A stretch of DNA of 64,000 nt from Flavipsychrobacter sp. (GCA_016786565.1 JAEUVY010000080.1:62001-126000), one strand, 5' to 3'; counted from the first letter of the stretch, positions 44,783 through 54,125 are shown. The notes: generated by a model not told the origin, from the sequence alone. Made by a program: numbers and translations.

Positions 44783-45496
44783 ATGAAGAAGCTTGTTCTA
44801 TTCCTTCTGGCCATCGTTGGTATCGCTGCTGCGTGCAACAAACCCTCGGTGCAGACTCCGTTGTCCTACACTGTAGAAAGCGGACAGAATGCTCCCCTCG
44901 GTGACACTTACATTCCGGACAATGGTACGTACACCATGCCCGTGCTGGTAAAATACCTGACAGGCGCGTCTGAAGAGAAAGTGACCTTGAGTATCAAGGG
45001 CTTGCCAACAGGCGTAAAGGTGAACAAAGATACCTTCAGCCAGGTGCCTACCTACCGTGCCGATTTCGTCTTCACTTCTACCAACGCGCCACATGGCACT
45101 TACCCTATCACGGTAACATCCAGCGCACGCGGATCGGAGGTTAAGACCTACAAGTTCAACATGATCGTGCGTTCGGCCGACTGTGCTGCTAACCTGCTGG
45201 GCAACTTCAATTGCACCAACGAGTGTACCGGCCGCAACTATCCGTATATAGCTACCGGTGTGGCCACAGGCGTTACTGACGAGCTGTCTGTAAAGAACTT
45301 CGGCGGATACGGCAACGGCACTACTACCCGCATTGTGCTGAACTGCAATCTGAACACACTCACCATCCCATCGCAGAACATAGGCAATGGTGTGGTGCTG
45401 CAGGGTACAGGTACATTCACGGGCAACTCTATGACCATTTCTTACACGGCTTCAGGCACTGTGTCTGAGACCTGCAACGCTAAGTTTGTCCGTTAA
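44783..45496 (+). CDS. Uncharacterised lipoprotein
   Basis: A 237-residue lipoprotein: signal MKKLVLFLLAIVG and a lipobox ending at Cys18 (GIAAAC), so it is probably surface or outer-membrane anchored. Residues about 45-130 look like an Ig-like or cadherin-like beta sandwich (VTLSIKGLPTGVKV, APHGTYPITVTSS). The second half has four cysteines (ADCAANLLGNFNCTNECTGR and the late CNAKF) and a Gly/Thr-rich strand region. I do not recognise a named family. It stands alone between nitroreductase and kbl. Confidence 0.8.
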   Translation: MKKLVLFLLAIVGIAAACNKPSVQTPLSYTVESGQNAPLGDTYIPDNGTYTMPVLVKYLTGASEEKVTLSIKGLPTGVKVNKDTFSQVPTYRADFVFTSTNAPHGTYPITVTSSARGSEVKTYKFNMIVRSADCAANLLGNFNCTNECTGRNYPYIATGVATGVTDELSVKNFGGYGNGTTTRIVLNCNLNTLTIPSQNIGNGVVLQGTGTFTGNSMTISYTASGTVSETCNAKFVR

Positions 45497-45544
45497 TACG
45501 GGCACGCTTTGCCATTCAAATAACAAACAAACCATTTAAAGGCA

Positions 45545-46735
45545 ATGTCAAGTCCTTCATTTTACGCACGCCTGCAGCAAGAACTGCAGGAGATAAAAGA
45601 CGCAGGCCTGTATAAGCAGGAGCGCATCATAGAATCGGTACAGGGTGCCGAGATCACCGTGAACGGCCGAACAGTTCTCAACTTCTGCGCCAACAACTAT
45701 CTGGGCCTCTCTTCTCACCCGCGTGTGATAGAGGCTGCCCACCGCGCCATTGATACCCGCGGCTACGGTATGAGCTCTGTTCGCTTCATCTGCGGTACAC
45801 AAGACATTCATAAAGAACTGGAAGCCAAACTGGCTACCTTCCTGGGCACCGAAGACACCATTCTGTATGTTGCCTGCTTCGATGCGAACGGCGGTGTTTT
45901 CGAACCGCTGCTGGGCGAAAATGACGCCATCATATCAGACGAGCTGAACCACGCGTCTATCATTGATGGTGTGCGCCTATGCAAGGCCCGCCGCGGCAGG
46001 TACAAACACAACGACATGGCCGACCTTGAAGCACAGCTTCAGGCGCACATGGACGCGCGCACCCGCCTTATTGTTACCGACTCGGTATTCTCTATGGACG
46101 GCACCATTGCGCAGCTGGACAAAGTATGCGACCTGGCCGACAAGTATGACGCACTGGTGATGATAGACGAAAGTCACTCATCGGGCTTTATGGGCGCTAC
46201 CGGCCGTGGTGTACACGAGCTGTGCGGCGTTATGGGCCGTATAGACATCATCACCGGCACTATGGGCAAGGCCCTGGGTGGCGCATCGGGTGGTTTTACC
46301 AGCGGTAAGAAAGAGATCATAGACATGTTGCGCCAGCGCAGCAGGCCTTACCTCTTCTCCAACTCTCTGGCCCCATCCATAGTAGGCGCTTCTATAGCCG
46401 TACTGGATATGCTGAGCGAGACCACCGCCCTGCGCGACAAACTGGAAGAGAACACGCTGTACTTCCGCAAGCGTATGACCGAGGCCGGCTTTGATATTAA
46501 ACCAGGCACACACGCCATTGCGCCGCTTATGTTGTATGACGCGGTTGTGGCTCAGAAATTCGCGGCACGTATGCTGGAAGAAGGCATCTATGTAATAGGT
46601 TTCTTCTATCCGGTGGTTCCGAAGGGGCAGGCCCGCATCAGGGTGCAGATCTCTGCCGGCCACGAAAGACACCATCTGGATACGGCCATCAATTCCTTTA
46701 TTAAAGTGGGTAAAGAACTGGGCGTTATCAAATAA
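45545..46735 (+). CDS. kbl: Glycine C-acetyltransferase (2-amino-3-ketobutyrate CoA ligase)
   Basis: A 396-residue PLP enzyme of the alpha-oxoamine synthase family that cleaves 2-amino-3-oxobutyrate with CoA to glycine and acetyl-CoA in threonine breakdown. It shows [34 protein letters not shown] and [15 protein letters not shown]. The PLP lysine is Lys242 in [14 protein letters not shown]. The length fits Kbl exactly. Threonine dehydrogenase (tdh) is not in the window. A long terminator hairpin follows, after which the repeat zone begins. Confidence 0.94.
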   Translation: MSSPSFYARLQQELQEIKDAGLYKQERIIESVQGAEITVNGRTVLNFCANNYLGLSSHPRVIEAAHRAIDTRGYGMSSVRFICGTQDIHKELEAKLATFLGTEDTILYVACFDANGGVFEPLLGENDAIISDELNHASIIDGVRLCKARRGRYKHNDMADLEAQLQAHMDARTRLIVTDSVFSMDGTIAQLDKVCDLADKYDALVMIDESHSSGFMGATGRGVHELCGVMGRIDIITGTMGKALGGASGGFTSGKKEIIDMLRQRSRPYLFSNSLAPSIVGASIAVLDMLSETTALRDKLEENTLYFRKRMTEAGFDIKPGTHAIAPLMLYDAVVAQKFAARMLEEGIYVIGFFYPVVPKGQARIRVQISAGHERHHLDTAINSFIKVGKELGVIK

Positions 46736-46753
46736 GTGATACTATCTGAACTG

Positions 46754-46800
46754 ACCGGCGGGTGTTATGGTATTTGCTACCAACATCCGCCGGTTTTGTT
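46754..46800 (+). terminator. Terminator of kbl
   Basis: ACCGGCGGGTGTT and AACATCCGCCGGT form a 13-position stem (one mismatch or wobble) with an inner GGTA/TACC helix, followed by TTTGTTTT. Confidence 0.9.
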
Positions 46801-46828
46801 TTGCGTATCGGTGACCACGGAAATGAAG

Positions 46829-46908
46829 CTTTATGATTGTGCGTTTTGGTGGTGTGACAGAAACATCTTTGCTCACCACAAAGTTCACAGAGGTAGCACA
46901 AAGCACAC
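46829..46908 (+). repeat. Repeat alpha, copy 1
   Basis: First of four long copies of an about 80-base non-coding repeat. It starts near TTTATGAT-GTGCGTTTTG and ends in GCTCACCACAAAG, CACAGAGGTAGCAC and AAAGCACAC. Copies 2 to 4 are at 47198, 47612 and 48793; a partial copy is at 54436. Confidence 0.8.
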
Positions 46909-46940
46909 TAATATCATAGAGGACTAAAAAAGTTGTCTTG

Positions 46941-47190
46941 GCAGCCCGCTACCTAACCAGTCTCAAAAACACTTCTTACTGCGCAGTTTTTTCTTTTTCT
47001 CGTCATTTTTATCTAACTATTTGATAGTCAATAAAAAGGTGGGAAGTAGTGCTTCCCAAAACTGCGCAAAAACTGCGCACTTCTTCTCACTTGCTTCTCA
47101 CCCGATAAGTCATAAAATTTCAAATACAAAAATCCTAGCCCGCTTTTCTTACGATTCTATTCAAGTTACAACCGCTTCTTAGTACAGGCA
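46941..47190 (+). repeat. Repeat beta, copy 1 (divergent)
   Basis: Shares CTACCTAACCAGTCTCAAAA, the T-rich tract, GTCAATAAAAAGG and the 3' part TTCAAGTTACAACCGC with beta copies 2 and 3. The middle is diverged and lacks the CCTGCC/GGCAGG palindrome. Confidence 0.7.
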
Positions 47191-47197
47191 AAAGGAA

Positions 47198-47279
47198 ATT
47201 TTATGATAGTGCGTTTTGGGGGGTATGATAGAAACATCTCTGCTCACCACAAAGTGAGCTGAGGTGGCACAAAGCACAC
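47198..47279 (+). repeat. Repeat alpha, copy 2
   Basis: About 370 bases after copy 1; same TTTATGATAGTGCGTTTTG start and CACCACAAAG and GGTGGCACAAAGCACAC end. Alpha-beta units are thus tandem. Confidence 0.8.
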
Positions 47280-47310
47280 AAATACCATAGAGGACTAAAA
47301 AAAGTTGTCT

Positions 47311-47610
47311 TGGCAGCCCCCTACCTAACCAGTCTCAAAAACACTTCCCACTGCGCGGTTTTTTTCTTTTCCCCCATTTAAATACAACTAATTGATTGTC
47401 AATAAAAAGGAGGGAAACGGGTGCGCAATCTGCTTCCCACCTGCCTAGTCGGCAGGCAGGCTGGCTTCTCAAAAACTTCCCACTATTGCGCACCTACTTC
47501 ACATCTGCTTCCCACCCCATTACATTGTAATCATTTGAATGTTGTACTTTTTCCCAATTTTTCTTCCTGTTCTATTCAAGTTACAACCGCATTTCAGAAC
47601 AGGCAAAAGG
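47311..47610 (+). repeat. Repeat beta, copy 2
   Basis: About 300 bases, nearly identical to copy 3 at 48491. It contains several CTTCCCAC words and the palindrome CCTGCC-TAGTC-GGCAGG at 47440-47456, so it could fold when transcribed. Any open frames here are inside the repeat and look non-coding. Confidence 0.85.
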
Positions 47611-47611
47611 A

Positions 47612-47696
47612 AGTTTTATGATAGTGCGTTTTTGGGGGTATGATAGAAATATCTCTGCTCACCACAAAGGTCACTGAGGTGGCACGAAGCACACAA
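47612..47696 (+). repeat. Repeat alpha, copy 3
   Basis: About 415 bases after copy 2. It is followed not by a beta unit but by repeat gamma and the toxin-antitoxin genes. Confidence 0.8.
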
Positions 47697-47711
47697 ACAT
47701 TATAGTGGGGA

Positions 47712-47813
47712 GAAAGTTATGCGTGTGGGATGATCAGCGCACCATGTCAAGATGAAGACGTTCAGAGAACGGGAGTTATTGGCTGTTCCGGATACGCTAC
47801 GCTGTGTGGGGGG
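47712..47813 (+). repeat. Repeat gamma, copy 1
   Basis: About 100 bases nearly identical to 52470-52572: both contain CACCATGTCAAGATGAAGAC, GTTCAGAGAACGG, AGTTATTGGCTG and TCCGGATACGCTA. Confidence 0.8.
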
Positions 47814-47924
47814 AACAACAGAAGGTAGTTTTCTCGTAGTTTGGAAATGATATGTCAAGTGAGAGATTTACCTCCGAGACGACACAGTCGGAAGACTATA
47901 ACGCGCCAAGTTAATTCAGGCGCA

Positions 47925-48224
47925 TCACCAATGTATCGCTTTTGATGAGATGAACTCACAAATAATAATCTCACTTTCAGTGTCCAGGAATACAACTGTG
48001 TATTTCCTCCTGAACGAAATGCATTTGAACCCGAGCATGGCTCGTTTTGGATCGCGGCATGATGCATGTATTCTTCGAGAGTCAGAAAATTTTATAAGGA
48101 AGTCGTACACTTCATCGGTGAATTTTTCAGCGGTCTGTATCAGCCCTTTAGATTCGATGTACCACGCAATTTCTGCAATCTGATGCGCAACTGACTCCTT
48201 TACAGTTACTTTTCTGAGGCCCAT
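47925..48224 (-). CDS. RelE/ParE-superfamily toxin
   Basis: A 99-residue protein with the RelE/ParE pattern: an N-terminal helical pair (VAHQIAEIAWYIESKGLIQTAEKF by motif AEIAWYIESKG), a basic strand region (CRDPKRAMLGFKCISFRRKY) and the ending TVVFLDTESEIIICEFI. Such toxins cut mRNA at ribosomes or poison gyrase; which applies here is not clear. It overlaps the antitoxin gene by 19 bases. The pair sits inside the alpha/beta repeat array. Confidence 0.8.
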   Translation of the reverse strand: MGLRKVTVKESVAHQIAEIAWYIESKGLIQTAEKFTDEVYDFLIKFSDSRRIHASCRDPKRAMLGFKCISFRRKYTVVFLDTESEIIICEFISSKAIHW

Positions 48225-48376
48225 TTCCGTATGAGTTTTTTACTTGCGGCTCTGGCCTCCTCAATACTAAGCACCTTTTCCGGCCTTGATTTTAATGCAG
48301 CTTTTTTTTGTAGCGCCTCATAGCTCTCCACCGGTACGACAACGTAAGTCTTTTTGTCTATGACTATCGTATTCAT
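48206..48376 (-). CDS. Antitoxin of the RelE/ParE-type pair
   Basis: A 56-residue protein starting MNTIVIDKKTYVVVPVESYEAL (beta hairpin, then a Phd/YefM-like helix region), with a basic helical end SIEEARAASKKLIRKWASEK that would wrap the toxin. The start at 48376 is chosen because upstream in-frame codons give an unlikely hydrophobic extension. It lies first in the pair, the usual order. Confidence 0.75.
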   Translation of the reverse strand: MNTIVIDKKTYVVVPVESYEALQKKAALKSRPEKVLSIEEARAASKKLIRKWASEK

Positions 48377-48490
48377 AGTGTTGTTTATTAGCAAATATAC
48401 GAAGAAGGGTGACATGGTTTGATGGTTACTGCACAATCACAATTTGTGTAACTGTATGTTCATTATTGTCACTTGCGGTTAGGCCGTATA

Positions 48491-48790
48491 CGCCGGGCTG
48501 CCCCTACCTAACCAGTCTCAAAAACACTTCCCACTGCGCACTTTTTTTTCTTTTTCCCCATTTAAATACAACTAATTGATTGTCAATAAAAAGGAGGGAA
48601 ACGGGTGCGCAATCTGCTTCCCACCTGCCTAGTCGGCAGGCAGGCTGGCTTCTCAAAAACTTCCCACCTTTGCGCACCTGCTGCACTTCTGCTTCCCACC
48701 CCATTACATTGAAATCATTTGAATATTGCACTCTCCCCCAATTTTTCTTCCAGTTCTATTCAAGTTACAACCGCATTTCAGAACAGGCAA
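48491..48790 (+). repeat. Repeat beta, copy 3
   Basis: Nearly identical to copy 2 at 47311 over about 300 bases, including the CCTGCC/GGCAGG palindrome. It resumes the array after the toxin-antitoxin pair. Confidence 0.85.
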
Positions 48791-48792
48791 AA

Positions 48793-48878
48793 GGAAGTTT
48801 TATGATAGTGCGTTTTTGGGGGTATGATAGAAATATCTCTGCTCACCACAAAGTTCACTGAGGTGGCACAAAGCACAC
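48793..48878 (+). repeat. Repeat alpha, copy 4
   Basis: Follows beta copy 3 with the same junction as copy 3 follows beta copy 2. Differs from alpha copy 3 at only a few positions. Confidence 0.8.
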
Positions 48879-48962
48879 GAGTGTTCAGGAATAAACACAA
48901 AGGCATGAAGCGTGGGGGAAGTTCATCGGACACTATCAGGATGAAGTCGCTCGCAGAACGGC

Positions 48963-48997
48963 TTGTCTGAATCACGGAATAAACGGATTAAAAGATG
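48963..48997 (+). repeat. Repeat delta, copy 1
   Basis: TTGTCTGAATCACGGAA and AAACGGATTAA recur at 54303. The rest of 48437-49297 outside the repeats shows no gene; 49090-49297 is AT-rich leader for the next gene. Confidence 0.65.
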
Positions 48998-49297
48998 CCA
49001 CTGACTACGTAGCTGTAGGTGGGCTTTTCGATCTCAATCGGAAAATGCAAGCGATCGGAGAACTATACCGATCTATTTTTTTACTATCTTTATAAATCCC
49101 TTACATCACTTTTTCACCTTAACTGAATCATCATGAAATGGATACCACATTTGTTGTCCCACCTTTTTTGCGCTCCGAAAGCGCATCCGGCACTGATGCC
49201 GGCACTCTTCGATACAATTTATTTTTCTATCGCCCCTTGTTCGAAACATTAAAAATGACTTTGTCAACCAATCATTTTTTGTTTTAAAAAAATAATC

Positions 49298-51033
49298 ATG
49301 AAAAACATTTTAAAGAAAACACTCTTAAGCATAGCTGCATCGTTGCTGCTTTCGCATACCGGCTTTACGCAAACACTTGTTTGGCCGTCAGGAATTGACC
49401 AGCCATGGCTTTCAACATCGGCAGGTGTACTAAACGGCATCAATACCGCACTTATTGATTACCCTATTGCAAGACAATTGTACGGCCAACTGGCGGCATG
49501 CGCACACGGAGCCACCATGGGGACACCCACGCCTGTGAATGGTGTGCAGGTAAATGACCTCACTTATGGCACCACAGTGAGCGTGCCCTACCCGGCAGGT
49601 ATTTATGACATGGCATCGGTACCCGATGTGATCATCGGTAACAATCTCAATCCGGGGCATGATGTGAACACCGAGTTTATTATGGCTGTAAGCTTTGTGA
49701 ACAACAATACTCCGCAACAGATAGAGACCGACTTCTTTGACATTGTGTACACAGGCCCAGGAGTATTCACGGTTACCTACAACAGCAGCCAGTACCTGCC
49801 GTTACCCGCGGCTTTTGCCATACCGGGCGGAACGGTGCACATGGACGTGATAGCCGAAACAAAAAACACTGTGTATGGCCGCCCGCAATGCGATCGGTTT
49901 TTTACGGTATTTGATGGACATGATGGCGGCGGCACCTGGGATATTTTTGCCGCCTATGGTACCCTTTCGGGCTACAATTATATACTGGGCACTACCGATA
50001 TTACCGACACTTTTCAAACGGCGGACAACTGGGGCAACCGGATGTGGCAGGCATTCAGTTGCAGACTGGTGGCGGACCTGAATTTGATGCGGCCATTTTT
50101 ACATGGGTAACACAAAGCAATGTGCGCCTGCACACCATGACCTAGAGACCTGTACCCGATGTAACATTGGCAACCAGTACCTTTTGGCCGGGGGTGCCAT
50201 TGGTCGTTGATTACCTGGCGCACCCACGTATAGATGCCAACGACGACTTTGCCACCAACAGTAGTGTTTTGAATAGCGACTACAAGGTGGCATTTGAATG
50301 GCAACAATTTGGTTCTGCAAATATGGGAATAGGAACATACGACAACTTATTGATTGGTACACTAATGTCGTCTTTGATTACGATACCAGCGGGATCTTTG
50401 GATTTTTATTTACCTACCGTTGCATTCGGTGCAATCGGACCATTGGGAAACCAATTCCTTACAACACAAACTGCACATGATGGTTTAGCCGCTCCAATAC
50501 CAGGAGATTGGGTGGTGATGCAGCCCATTGAAGAGGCAAATCCAATAAACGTAGCATGGGGACCTTTGGGAGTTGGAAGTACTCGGTATAATTTTGTCGT
50601 GAATAATTCCGGAGGGTTTGCAATTGATATGATACCCACTAACTACACCAATGCCACAAGCACGCCATGCAATTATGTAAACGACACCTCTCTGGTGGCG
50701 TGGGCCGACTACAGTAGTGGCAACTACAATATCTGGTACAAACGATCGGGATGTGACTGGGGGAGTACAGGACACTATTACAGGCCGGTGATAAAACAAG
50801 CCGATGACTGCGACGCGTTTTCGCTGGCACCCAACCCTGCCACAACGGCAATAACGCTGCAAGCGATGGGAGCATACCGAATCACTGACATGCTGGGGCG
50901 CGAACTGCTGCAAGGAACGCTGGTGGACAAAAAGCAGACAATAGACATCAGCACTTTGCCGGAGGGCACCTATATTGTATCCTTCACAGAGGAGGGCAAC
51001 AAAACAGTGTATCGCAAGTTTACTAAACTATAA
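49298..51033 (+). pseudogene. Decayed exported T9SS protein gene (frameshift and stop)
   Basis: Two open frames make one protein. The first (49298-50110) begins with a signal peptide (MKNILKKTLLSIAASLLL). The second (to 51033) ends in a T9SS sorting domain (SLAPNPATTAITLQ to YRKFTKL). Near 50050 the reading frame shifts by one: after MWQ the sense continues as GIQLQTGGGPEFDAAIFTW in another frame, as if one G was lost from a GG(G) run. That frame then meets a TAG at 50143 before continuing to the end. The repaired protein would be about 577 residues. I recognise no catalytic domain. Sequencing error could explain one lesion, less easily two. Confidence 0.75.
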
Positions 51034-51047
51034 TATTTTTAATAACC

Positions 51048-51076
51048 GGCTGCATGGGCTTACCACCCATGCAGCC
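51048..51076 (+). terminator. Hairpin between the T9SS pseudogene and the NHL gene
   Basis: GGCTGCATGGG and CCCATGCAGCC form an 11-pair stem with a 7-base loop. No T run follows, so it may be a weak terminator or mRNA stabiliser. Confidence 0.6.
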
Positions 51077-51091
51077 TTCAACCTATAATTT

Positions 51092-52438
51092 ATGAGCAAA
51101 ACAAAAATGATGCTCCTCCTTGTGTGCCTTACGGCCTCACAATTACATGCGCAGATAATAACCACATTTGCCGGAAATGGCGTTTGTGGTTATTCGGGTG
51201 ATTATCTGCTTGCAACGGCTGCAAAAATTTCAGTCCCAATGAGTATTGCAAAAGATATTGCAGGGAATCTATACTTCAGCGAAAAAGGAAATCACGTTAT
51301 ACGGAAAGTAAGCCCAGCGGGCATCATTACTAAGTATGCCGGTACCGGTGTGGCAGGCTTTAGCGGAGACGGAGGACCGGCAACTGCCGCAGATATTCAA
51401 GTTCCCGCTGGAATCTGTACAGACAAAAATGGCAATTTATTTTTTACCGGTGCTGGTGCACGGGTTCGGAAAATAGACCCTTCCGGCATTATCACCACAT
51501 TTGCCGGCAATGGCTCCGCAACTATCAGTGGGGATGGCGGTCCGGCAACAGCCGCAGGCATTGGTTCAATTACGTCATTGTGTGTCGACACAGCAGGAAA
51601 CATACTTATAGCTGGTAGCTATAGAATAAAAAAAATAGACGCAAGTGGCATCATAACTACGATTGCAGGTACTGGTTTGCTAGGCTTTACGGGCGATGGC
51701 GGCCCGGCAACAGCTGCTCAATTCACCTATATCAACCAGATCATTACCGACAAGGAGAACAACATTTACTTCACCGATGAACAGAATCACAGAATTCGTA
51801 AAATTGACGGTAACGGCATTATTACCACCGTTGCGGGTAGCGGTGCCGGCATGTATGCAGGAGATGGCTTGCCTGCTAACACTGCGAAACTGGCGCAACC
51901 GCAAGGAATATGGAAGGACAGCTGCGGAAACATCTATATTGCTGACGGAACAGCATATGCAGTCAGGATAGTTAACACTGCGGGCAATATATATACTATT
52001 GCGGGTACAGGGGTTAACGGACATAGCGGCGATGGCGGCCCGGCAACCGCAGCACAACTGACCGAGATATACAATATTTACCTGGACAATGCGAATAACT
52101 TATACCTGGCAATGCCTACAAACTGTCGCATCCGCAAGATAGCACTGCCCCGCTGCGATAGTCTGGTGTTTCCATCGGCAGTGGGAGATGTGGGCACCAA
52201 CGAACCGGGACTTTCCATTTGGCCGAACCCCGCCACCAACCAACTGCAACTACAACTGAACATCACCGGCACACCCGCCCATGTGGCCATTGTGACACTG
52301 ACGGGCACAACAGTGCAGCAAATGCTGCTGCCGCCAGGCAAACCCACCACTGTGCCACTGCACCTGCCCACAGGCATGTACCTGGTAGTGGCCGACACTG
52401 AACAAGGAAGAATGGTGAAAAAACTGATGGTGGAGTAG
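51092..52438 (+). CDS. Exported NHL-repeat protein with T9SS sorting domain
   Basis: A 448-residue secreted protein. After the signal peptide (to about residue 21) come about six NHL-type propeller repeats of about 55 residues. Each has IITT-AG-G, SGDGGPATAA, GNLYF and IRKI elements, with glycine-rich turns, forming a beta-propeller. The C-terminus (SIWPNPATNQLQL to the end) is a T9SS type A sorting domain, so it is exported to the surface. The role is unknown; NHL propellers bind proteins, glycans or RNA. A convergent paralogue lies at 52788. Confidence 0.9.
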   Translation: MSKTKMMLLLVCLTASQLHAQIITTFAGNGVCGYSGDYLLATAAKISVPMSIAKDIAGNLYFSEKGNHVIRKVSPAGIITKYAGTGVAGFSGDGGPATAADIQVPAGICTDKNGNLFFTGAGARVRKIDPSGIITTFAGNGSATISGDGGPATAAGIGSITSLCVDTAGNILIAGSYRIKKIDASGIITTIAGTGLLGFTGDGGPATAAQFTYINQIITDKENNIYFTDEQNHRIRKIDGNGIITTVAGSGAGMYAGDGLPANTAKLAQPQGIWKDSCGNIYIADGTAYAVRIVNTAGNIYTIAGTGVNGHSGDGGPATAAQLTEIYNIYLDNANNLYLAMPTNCRIRKIALPRCDSLVFPSAVGDVGTNEPGLSIWPNPATNQLQLQLNITGTPAHVAIVTLTGTTVQQMLLPPGKPTTVPLHLPTGMYLVVADTEQGRMVKKLMVE

Positions 52439-52469
52439 AACCCGAAAACATGAATTTATGTGCAAACAA

Positions 52470-52572
52470 AAAGTTATGCGGTTGGGATGATCATTGCACC
52501 ATGTCAAGATGAAGACGTTCAGAGAACGGCAGTTATTGGCTGCTCCGGATACGCTATGCTATATCCGGAACA
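52470..52572 (+). repeat. Repeat gamma, copy 2
   Basis: Nearly identical to 47712-47813, 4.8 kb away, in the same orientation. Confidence 0.8.
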
Positions 52573-52618
52573 ACTGACCGTCTTTGGAGGAACAAAGCGA
52601 GGCCATTGGGCTGGTTGT

Positions 52619-52704
52619 GACGAAGCAATCTCGCGATAATCCACTTGTTGAGATGTTGACGCATTCATTGATTCCAATACTTACGGTTGCGAGATTGCTT
52701 CGTC
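52619..52704. repeat. 16-base inverted repeat
   Basis: GACGAAGCAATCTCGC at 52619 and its exact complement at 52689, with a 54-base spacer. Words like GCGAGATTGCTTCGTC are known as dispersed intergenic repeats in several bacterial groups. Confidence 0.75.
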
Positions 52705-52787
52705 GCCGGCCAGCGCACTTTTCCAAAGGGCTTCTCGCAATGACGCGATATATTTATCGGTGGTGTATTGTTGAAAAAAGAATGGTG

Positions 52788-54125
52788 CTATTTTATAAGG
52801 TACATTTTCTCGGTATGTTGATAGCCACCGGCTACAGCGGTGATCACATACACGCCATTGGGCACATTCATATCGAGCATGATCTCGGTATTTGTTTGGG
52901 TGGACGTACGCGATACCTGGTGGCCAAGTATATCGGTTACAGTTATCTCTACGGCGGCAGTTTGAGGAGCTGACACACTTACAGAACACCTGCCATTGCT
53001 TGGGTTGGGGAATACTTGCATCATCATGGCTCTTGAATCCGGAATGACAGGAACGGCCACCACGTTTTCAATCCGACGAATGACGCTGTTCCCATAATCG
53101 GCAATAAGTAAACTGCCTACCACATCAATACAAACATCTGATGGGCCACGAAATGTCGCCGCTGTAGCCGGACCATCATCTCCACTGTAGCCCGAAACTC
53201 CGGTACCTGCTATCGTGGAAATGATGCCAGTGTTTGATATTTTTCTTATCACATGATTGTTATGGTCACCAATATATATCTCGTTATTGTGATCAATTAC
53301 CACACTTGCTGGCCTGTCCAATTTTGCAGTAGACGCAGGGCCACCGTCTCCACTGTAGCCAGCGACCAATGCTCCGGTGACTGTTGACACGATACCACTT
53401 GCACTCACTTTCCGCAAGCAATTATTTGAATATTCGGCCACATAAATGTTGCCGGCATCGTCAAGGGCAATGCCAAAAGGTTCATTGAACCTGGCGGCAG
53501 TAGCCGGACCGCCGTCGCCCATGTAGCCCGACAATCCGCAACCTGCAATAGTGGAAACAATACCCGTGGTACTGACCTTTCTGATGGTGTTTTTTGTAAC
53601 ATCGCTAAAGAAAATATTACCGGCGGCATCTATGGCGAGGCCCGGGCTTCCATTGATCTGTGCTGCTGTGGCCGGCCCTCCATCGCCCGAATTACCCGCT
53701 GTGCCTGTTCCCACGATTGTTGAAATGATACCTGCCGCATTGATCTTGCGGATGCAAAAATTGCCATTGTCAACAAAAATAATGTTACCGGCCCCATCAA
53801 GCGCGATCTTACTAGGGATATACAATTTTGCTGCAGTTGCAGGGCCTCCATCGCCACTGTAACCGGCCGTACCATCGCCCGCTATGGTGCTGATGATACC
53901 GGCACTGTTCACTTTTCTGATACAGTGGTTCTTGGTGTCTACAATGTACACATTGCCGGCACCATCGGCCGCAACCCCGAGCGGGTTGTAGATGGAAGCC
54001 GCAGTTGCAGGACCGCCATCGCCACTATAGGCATTAAACCCATTACCTGCAATAGTTGTAATGATCTGAGCGCGCGCAATGCTGCACACTAATAACAGAT
54101 GGATGAGTGGTAATAGCTTTTTCAT
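52788..54125 (-). CDS. Exported NHL-repeat protein with T9SS sorting domain, paralogue
   Basis: A 445-residue protein, paralogous to 51092-52438 and convergent with it. Signal peptide MKKLLPLIHLLLVCSIARA, six NHL-type repeats with IISTIAG-G, YSGDGGPATAA, GNIYV and CIRKI elements (more regular than in the paralogue), and a T9SS C-terminal domain (VFPNPSNGRCSVSV to the end). Surface-exposed propeller of unknown ligand. The two copies form a long inverted pair, which could recombine. Confidence 0.9.
   Translation of the reverse strand: MKKLLPLIHLLLVCSIARAQIITTIAGNGFNAYSGDGGPATAASIYNPLGVAADGAGNVYIVDTKNHCIRKVNSAGIISTIAGDGTAGYSGDGGPATAAKLYIPSKIALDGAGNIIFVDNGNFCIRKINAAGIISTIVGTGTAGNSGDGGPATAAQINGSPGLAIDAAGNIFFSDVTKNTIRKVSTTGIVSTIAGCGLSGYMGDGGPATAARFNEPFGIALDDAGNIYVAEYSNNCLRKVSASGIVSTVTGALVAGYSGDGGPASTAKLDRPASVVIDHNNEIYIGDHNNHVIRKISNTGIISTIAGTGVSGYSGDDGPATAATFRGPSDVCIDVVGSLLIADYGNSVIRRIENVVAVPVIPDSRAMMMQVFPNPSNGRCSVSVSAPQTAAVEITVTDILGHQVSRTSTQTNTEIMLDMNVPNGVYVITAVAGGYQHTEKMYLIK

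Larger units (their letters stand above)
52439..52787. other. Intergenic region between convergent NHL genes
   Basis: Holds repeat gamma copy 2 (52470-52572) and a 16-base perfect inverted repeat (52619-52634 with 52689-52704). No gene is seen. Confidence 0.6.

Noticed and set aside
47421-47621. Open frame of 66 codons in the repeat zone
   Set aside because: It lies wholly inside repeat beta copy 2, whose near-identical copy at 48491 has the frame altered; composition is not protein-like.
48504-48731. Open frame of 75 codons on the minus strand
   Set aside because: It is repeat beta copy 3 read backwards; the repeat is non-coding in the other copies.
46829-48878. Repeat array considered as a CRISPR
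   Set aside because: Units are 80 to 300 bases, irregularly spaced and imperfect; there are no short identical repeats with unique spacers and no cas genes.
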